Below, in pieces: positions 59,312 through 64,000 of a stretch of DNA of 64,000 nt (positions are counted from its first letter, which is position 1; every line of letters starts with the position of its first letter). The notes under the pieces are model-generated. The model was not told the origin of the DNA. It did no database searches and saw only the letters and a list, made by a program, of their open reading frames with translations. The stretch spans positions 62,001 through 126,000 of the forward strand of contig CP036434.1 of NCBI GenBank assembly GCA_007751475.1, in the 5' to 3' direction. This DNA comes from Saltatorellus ferox (GTDB taxonomy: Bacteria; Planctomycetota; UBA1135; GCA-002686595). Position numbers and translations under genes: made by a program.

Positions 59312-61006
59312 TTAGAACAGTCCGATGACTTCGCCGTTCTCGTCGATGTCGACCTGCTTGTACGCAGGCGTGCGACCGAGACCGGGCATCGTCATGACGG
59401 TGCCCGCGTAGACCACGACGAATCCTGCGCCCGCAGCGAGGCGAGCTTCACGAACCGGGAACGCGAATCCCCTGGGCGCGCCCTTGAGGCTCGCGTCGTG
59501 GCTCAGGCTGTACTGGGTCTTGGCGACGCAGACAGGGAGGTGGCCGTAGCCCTGGGCCTCCAGCGTGGCGAACGTCTTCGCGGCAGCAGGCGCGATCTCG
59601 ACGGTCTCGGCGCCGTAGAGTTCGTGGGCGAGTCGCTTGACCTTGTCGGCGAGGAGCATGTCGTCGGGGTAGAGCGGCGAGAAGTCGGCTTCACCGGACT
59701 CGGCGGCGGCGACGATCGCGCGGGCGATCGCTTCTCCGCCGGCTCCGCCCTTGCCGTGGACCTCGGAGATCTCGGCCGCGCGCGCGCCCGCGGCGAGAGC
59801 GCGCTCCTGGACCAGCGCGATCTCGGCGGCGGTATCGGTGGGGAAGCGGTTGATCGCGACCACCACGGGGACGCCGAATTTACGGACGTTCTTCACCTGA
59901 GCCTCCAGGTTCGAGCAGCCGAGACGGACCGCCTCGACGTTCTCGTCGGAGAGTTCGGGCGGGAGCTTGCCGCCGACCATCGCGAACTGGCCGGAGTGCA
60001 TCTTCAGCGCGCGGATCGTCGCGACGAGCAGCACCGCGTCGGGGCGCATGCCGGACGCGCGGCACTTGATGTCGAAGAACTTCTCGGCGCCCATGTCGGC
60101 CCCGAAGCCGGCTTCCGTCACGAGGTAGTCGACGTGGTGAGCGGCGACGCGGTCGGCGACGATCGAGGAGTTGCCGTGGGCGATGTTCGCGAACGGACCG
60201 GTGTGCACGAACGCGAGGGTGCCCTCGGTGGTCTGCATGATCGTGGGGTCGATGGCGCGGCGCAGGATCGCGGCCATGGCGCCCGCGCACTCGAGGTCGT
60301 CGGCGGTGACAGGCTCGCCCTTGCGATTCTGGCCGATCACGATCCGGCCGAGGCGGCGGCGCACATCGGCGAGGTCGTCGCTCATTCCCAGGATGGCCAT
60401 GACCTCGGACGCGGACGTGATGTCGAAGCCGGTCTCCATCGGGACGCCGTTGGCCTTGCCGCCGAGGCCGGTGACGATCTGGCGGAGCACGCGGTCGTTG
60501 CAGTCGACGACGCGGCGCCAGGTCACGGTGAAGGGATCGATCTCGAGCGGGTTGTCCAGCAGGATCGACGCGTCGATCGCGGCGGAGAGCAGGTTGTTCG
60601 CCGCGGCCGCCGCGTGGAAGTCCCCGGTCAGGTGGAGGTTGAAGTCCTCCATGGGAACGACCTGGCTGAAGCCGCCGCCGGCGGCGCCGCCCTTGATGCC
60701 GAAGACCGGACCCATGGAGGGCTGGCGGATCGCGCAGGCGGCCTTCTTCCCGATCTTGTTCAGGGCCAGCGACAGACCGACCGTGTGGACGGTCTTGCCC
60801 TCGCCCGCGGGCGTCGGCGTGATCGCGGTGACCATCACGTACTTGCCGCGCGCGGGCCCCTCGGCCTTCGTGCCCAGCCGGTGATCGACCTTGGCCATGT
60901 AGCGGCCGTAGGGCTCCAAGGCGTCGTCGGGGATCCCGTAGGCCGAGGCGATCTCGCCGATGGGTCGAAGCTGGATGTCGCGGGCGATTTCGAGGTCTGA
61001 ACGCAT
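59312..61006 (-). CDS. fhs: Formate-tetrahydrofolate ligase
   Basis: The 564-residue protein is close in length to known formate-tetrahydrofolate ligases (about 555-560). The nucleotide motif TPTPAGEGKTVHTVGL and the signatures MGPVFGIKGGAAGGGFSQV and GNSSIVADRVA are clear. It makes 10-formyl-tetrahydrofolate from formate, ATP and tetrahydrofolate for purine synthesis and other C1 needs. ATG 61006 is the natural start, with the PLD-family gene divergent 71 bases away. No THF riboswitch is apparent in that gap. Confidence 0.95.
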   Translation of the reverse strand: MRSDLEIARDIQLRPIGEIASAYGIPDDALEPYGRYMAKVDHRLGTKAEGPARGKYVMVTAITPTPAGEGKTVHTVGLSLALNKIGKKAACAIRQPSMGPVFGIKGGAAGGGFSQVVPMEDFNLHLTGDFHAAAAANNLLSAAIDASILLDNPLEIDPFTVTWRRVVDCNDRVLRQIVTGLGGKANGVPMETGFDITSASEVMAILGMSDDLADVRRRLGRIVIGQNRKGEPVTADDLECAGAMAAILRRAIDPTIMQTTEGTLAFVHTGPFANIAHGNSSIVADRVAAHHVDYLVTEAGFGADMGAEKFFDIKCRASGMRPDAVLLVATIRALKMHSGQFAMVGGKLPPELSDENVEAVRLGCSNLEAQVKNVRKFGVPVVVAINRFPTDTAAEIALVQERALAAGARAAEISEVHGKGGAGGEAIARAIVAAAESGEADFSPLYPDDMLLADKVKRLAHELYGAETVEIAPAAAKTFATLEAQGYGHLPVCVAKTQYSLSHDASLKGAPRGFAFPVREARLAAGAGFVVVYAGTVMTMPGLGRTPAYKQVDIDENGEVIGLF

Positions 61007-61077
61007 GGGGGGGAGGTTACCGATTCCAGCGACGGAGCGGGCAACTTCTCGCAGGCGTCTCCGGGTAGCCTGGGTCC

Positions 61078-62310
61078 ATGCGCATCGCCCTCACGATCGT
61101 CCCGCTCATCCTGTCGCTGCCGGTGTTGACCGAGGCCCTCCAGGAGCGCTCGCCTGCCACCCTTCGCCTGGTCGAGTCGTTTCCCGCGGAGACGACGCTC
61201 GATGCGCAGGACCTGCCGCAAACGGCAGACGTCTGGCTGGAGATGATCCGCGGTGCGGAGCGGGAGGTCCTCCTCTCGCACTTCTATGCGGCGACCGCGG
61301 AAGAAAGCGTGCTGAACCCGGTGATCGAGGCGCTGAAGGAGGCGGCTGCCCGCGGCGTGCGTGTTCGCATGGTCCTCTCGAAGTCCTTCGAGAAGACCTA
61401 CCCGGAGGTGCCGGCCGAGCTCGCGGGCACCGATGGCATCGAGGTGCGCTTCCTCGACTTCAGGGAGCTCGGCGGTGGGATCGTTCACGCCAAGTACATG
61501 GTCGTCGATGCGAAGCGTTCGTTCCTCGGCAGCCAGAACTTCGACTTCCGCGCCATGGATCAGATCCAGGAGCTCGGGGTCGAGGTGGTGGAGCCCACGT
61601 TCGCCACGGCGCTGGCCGCCCTCTTCGACATGGACTGGCGGGCCGCAGGGCATGAGCCGCAGCCCGCTGGCGGCCATGGCGCTGACGCGAGTCGCCTCGG
61701 CGTTTCACTCGATGGGAATCAGGCAGACCACCGAGATCCGAGCACCATCGTCACGCTCTGTGGCAGCCCGCGCGATTTCTTGCCCGGCGGGATGGCCTGG
61801 GACCTGCCCCTTCTGGTGGAGCTCATCGAGGGCGCGAAGAAGACGGTGCGGGTCCAGGTCCTGACCTACGACGCCACCGGTCGCTACGACCCGGGCTTCT
61901 TCCATGAACTCGAAGGAGCGCTTCGCTCCGCCGCCGCGCGCGGCGTCCGCGTCCAGGTGCTCGTGGCCGACTGGTGCAAGCGCGAGGGCGTGATCGACGG
62001 CCTGCAGTCCCTGAACGCCAATGAGGGCATCGATGTATCGTTCGTGGTGATTCCCGAGTCGAGCGAGGGCTTCGTTCCGTTCTCCCGCGTGGCCCACGCG
62101 AAGCTCTGCGTCGCGGACGAGGACGCAGCCTGGATCGGTACGAGCAACTGGGAGCGCTCCTACTTCACGCAGTCGCGAAACGTCAGCGTGATCCTGGAGG
62201 GCACGGCGGTCGCCTCCCGCCTCGCGAAGTGGTTCGACGCGACCTGGAACAGCCCCTACCGGGAGCCGGTGTTGCCCGGCAAGACGTACGAGGCACCCAA
62301 GAAGGACTGA
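61078..62310 (+). CDS. Exported phospholipase D-family protein with two HKD motifs
   Basis: The 410-residue protein has a signal peptide (LTIVPLILSLPVLTEA). Two HKD motifs are complete: H137-x-K139-x4-D144 in VHAKYMVVDAKRSFLG and H340-x-K342-x4-D347 in AHAKLCVADEDAAWIG, each followed by the conserved GSQNF/GTSNWE. This is the full active site of the PLD superfamily. The gene resembles the PLD3/PLD4/poxvirus K4 group in layout, with a shared N-terminal half and the phrase LLSHFYAATAEESV. It may act as a phospholipase or an exonuclease outside the cytoplasm. It stands alone, divergent from fhs. Confidence 0.85.
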   Translation: MRIALTIVPLILSLPVLTEALQERSPATLRLVESFPAETTLDAQDLPQTADVWLEMIRGAEREVLLSHFYAATAEESVLNPVIEALKEAAARGVRVRMVLSKSFEKTYPEVPAELAGTDGIEVRFLDFRELGGGIVHAKYMVVDAKRSFLGSQNFDFRAMDQIQELGVEVVEPTFATALAALFDMDWRAAGHEPQPAGGHGADASRLGVSLDGNQADHRDPSTIVTLCGSPRDFLPGGMAWDLPLLVELIEGAKKTVRVQVLTYDATGRYDPGFFHELEGALRSAAARGVRVQVLVADWCKREGVIDGLQSLNANEGIDVSFVVIPESSEGFVPFSRVAHAKLCVADEDAAWIGTSNWERSYFTQSRNVSVILEGTAVASRLAKWFDATWNSPYREPVLPGKTYEAPKKD

Positions 62311-62397
62311 GCCAAAGGGAGTGACCTCGGGCGGCTCGCCGGGATTTTCTCTCGATCGAGGGTCACGAACTCTGCCTTCGATGCACAGGGTCCCGTG

Positions 62398-64000
62398 ATG
62401 TCCGATTCCCCTCCCGACCGCAGCGATCCCGACCCCTGGGGCGCGAGTTATCTGCTCGAGCAGGCCAGCTGGGTTCGTCAGATCGCCCGGTCCATGCTGC
62501 GGGACGAGGAAGACGTGCGCGACCTCACCCAGGACGTCATGGCGGAGGCCCTTGCGTCCAACGTGCCCGACCAGGGACCGAGTCTGCGCGCCTGGCTCCG
62601 CACCGTCACGCGCAGACTGGCGATCCGGCGCTACCGTCGAAAGAACCTGGAGCACGCGTTCCTGGAGCGTGAGGGCGAAGAGCGCGCGTCGGCCGTGGAC
62701 ACCTTGCTCGCCGAGAAGGCGGATGACGCACTGCGGCTGCACGAGGAACTCGTGAAGGCCCTGCGCGATCTCGATCCCGCGGATCGGACGCTGCTCGTGC
62801 AACGGCACGTGGACGGGATCTCGCCCGCGGAACTCGCGCGGCGCGCGGACGTCTCGCCGATCGTCATGCGCAAGCGCCTGTCACGGGCCCTGGAGCGGCT
62901 GCGGACCGGGCTGGGTCGTCGCCTGGGTCCTGATGAGCACGATCGAGTCCAGGCCGATCGCGCCCGTCGGGCACTCGTGGTCCTCGCCACGCCGCTCCCG
63001 GCGATTCCATACGGGGCCCCGGCGCCCGCGACCCCGTCGACGGCTCTGCTGCCCGCGACACTGATACCCCCGACTCTGATCACCATGGGACTCCAGAAAC
63101 TCACCCTCGTGACCGCCGCAGTGCTCGCGCTCGGTGGAATCGCGTTCTTTCAGCTACGCGCAACCGAGGTTGGCGTCGATCCCGTTCCCGTGAACGAGGC
63201 GCCCGCCACCGACGTCGCGCAGCTCACGCTACCGGAAGCGCAACCAGGTACGGGGCGCGATGCGGTGCTGTTGTCGCCTGACGCCGAGGACCCGGTAGCG
63301 GCCTCCGACGTCGAAGTCCCGGAAGAATCGGCCTACGTCGAGTTCCGAGGACCCGATGGCGTGCCGCGAGCCGACGCGTTCGGAGCCTGGATCGACGCGG
63401 GCGATACTCTGCATCCCCTGGTAGTGGGTGGAGATGCCCGCTGTGCCGTGCCGGCAGGGATCGCTCTTCAGATCGTGGCAAGCGCACCGGGCTCCTTGCC
63501 GGTGAACCGGCGATGCGCGGCGCTCGAAGCGGGGGCCGTCGAGTCGATCGAACTCCTCGCGCGACCCCGTGTGCGTATGCGGGTCACCGTCGATGGGGCG
63601 CCGCCTGAAGAACGGATTCGGTTCACCTTGAATGCAGGCGGTGTCGCGCTGGCCGGCGGAGTGTACGGCATGGGGCTTGACGTCCGTGAGGAGCTGGATC
63701 GCATGGGGTTGATCCAGCGAATCGCTCCGGTGGAGACGGACCTCGAGGGAGCGATCGACGTCGAGCTTCCGGCCCGCATGGAAAGGCTGAACCTTGGGAT
63801 CCCGGAGGGTTTCCTCGTGAATACCGTGAACGGTGAGTCAGCTGTCAACGCGAAGGATGTCATCGGAGTTCCCACTGGACCGGAAGTGACCACGGTCGAT
63901 CTGAGAGCGCTTCCGCGCGTCTTTGGCCGCATGGTGTGGGAGGATTCGGGCGCGCCCTATGTGGGCGACGGCATGGGCGTGCGGACCTTTGCAGAAAGCG
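62398..64000 (+). CDS. ECF sigma factor fused to a membrane helix and large outer domain (3' end outside window)
   Basis: The frame is open from ATG 62398 to the window end (534 residues), so no stop is seen. Residues about 20-185 are an ECF sigma factor: sigma-2 with DLTQDVMAEALAS and WLRTVTRRLAIRRY, and sigma-4 with LDPADRTLLVQRHVDGIS, ELARRADVSPIVMRKRL. A Pro/Ala linker leads to a membrane helix at about 234-252 (LTLVTAAVLALGGIAFFQL). The rest is an acidic linker and beta-rich, carboxypeptidase-regulatory-like outer sequence. The sigma factor is thus tethered to the membrane. Release by proteolysis or signalling across the membrane is a likely control, without a separate anti-sigma factor. 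A GTG at 62395 is an alternative start. Confidence 0.85.
   Translation, partial: MSDSPPDRSDPDPWGASYLLEQASWVRQIARSMLRDEEDVRDLTQDVMAEALASNVPDQGPSLRAWLRTVTRRLAIRRYRRKNLEHAFLEREGEERASAVDTLLAEKADDALRLHEELVKALRDLDPADRTLLVQRHVDGISPAELARRADVSPIVMRKRLSRALERLRTGLGRRLGPDEHDRVQADRARRALVVLATPLPAIPYGAPAPATPSTALLPATLIPPTLITMGLQKLTLVTAAVLALGGIAFFQLRATEVGVDPVPVNEAPATDVAQLTLPEAQPGTGRDAVLLSPDAEDPVAASDVEVPEESAYVEFRGPDGVPRADAFGAWIDAGDTLHPLVVGGDARCAVPAGIALQIVASAPGSLPVNRRCAALEAGAVESIELLARPRVRMRVTVDGAPPEERIRFTLNAGGVALAGGVYGMGLDVREELDRMGLIQRIAPVETDLEGAIDVELPARMERLNLGIPEGFLVNTVNGESAVNAKDVIGVPTGPEVTTVDLRALPRVFGRMVWEDSGAPYVGDGMGVRTFAES

Noticed and set aside
59498..61000. A 500-residue open frame on the plus strand
   Set aside because: It runs antisense to fhs, which is certain. 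The product is Val/Asp/Arg/Gly-rich and resembles no protein family.

Overview
The window is a high-GC, gene-dense stretch of chromosome that looks like a Planctomycetota genome, probably one of the high-GC marine lineages. This is inferred from the gene mix: several eukaryotic-like Ser/Thr kinases, one ending in an FGE/SUMF1-like domain; many FHA domains; an ECF sigma factor beside a kinase; an ECF sigma factor fused to a transmembrane and surface region; a DUF1080 protein; an SGNH protein and a HEAT-repeat protein. Outer-membrane porins, an LptD-like end and lipoproteins show a diderm envelope. No rRNA, tRNA, CRISPR array, transposase or phage gene was seen.

Layout. 1-1333: end of an LptD-like gene and a HAD hydrolase. 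1330-3569: an H-NOX gas sensor with its hybrid kinase. 3861-7399: four overlapping genes (haem-oxygenase-like diiron oxidase, methyltransferase, TauD-like oxygenase, pirin), a candidate small biosynthetic operon. 7506-10723: a solute-binding protein overlapping a sensor kinase. 10851-14289: alkaline-phosphatase-superfamily lipoprotein, DinB-like protein, DbpA helicase. 14490-22363: phosphate regulon: phoB, pstS, a PhoU fusion, pstC, pstA, two different pstB genes, a bidirectional terminator and a convergent OprP/OprO-type porin. Pho-box-like direct repeats (7-bp boxes, 4-bp spacers) precede pstS and the porin.

22672-29362: an FHA-flavoreductase fusion, a glycine-zipper lipoprotein, a kinase with a Sel1-like region and an FHA-trypsin-like protease. 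29535-32416: a GH2-type glycosidase and an outer-membrane barrel. 32463-34758: a sulfur-relay set with a TusA-like protein, a DsrE-like protein and a TusA::MetE-like fusion. 34878-48874: a large lipoprotein, a 1709-residue kinase, a second lipoprotein, then an operon of ECF sigma factor, FHA/coiled-coil protein, kinase and FHA protein. 48899-57213: secreted or anchored proteins and a PhyH-like oxygenase. 57330-62310: pyrophosphatase, Na+/H+ antiporter, formate-tetrahydrofolate ligase and a PLD-family protein. 62398-end: the sigma-factor fusion, cut by the window edge.

Three points stand out. The two PstB proteins have lost complementary ATPase motifs, as expected of an asymmetric heterodimer. 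PhoU carries a C-terminal domain like a low-molecular-weight phosphatase/ArsC fold without its catalytic cysteine and arginine. The TusA/DsrE/MetE-like set suggests a methyltransferase fed by persulfide carriers. All functions are inferred from sequence motifs and context; no database search was run.
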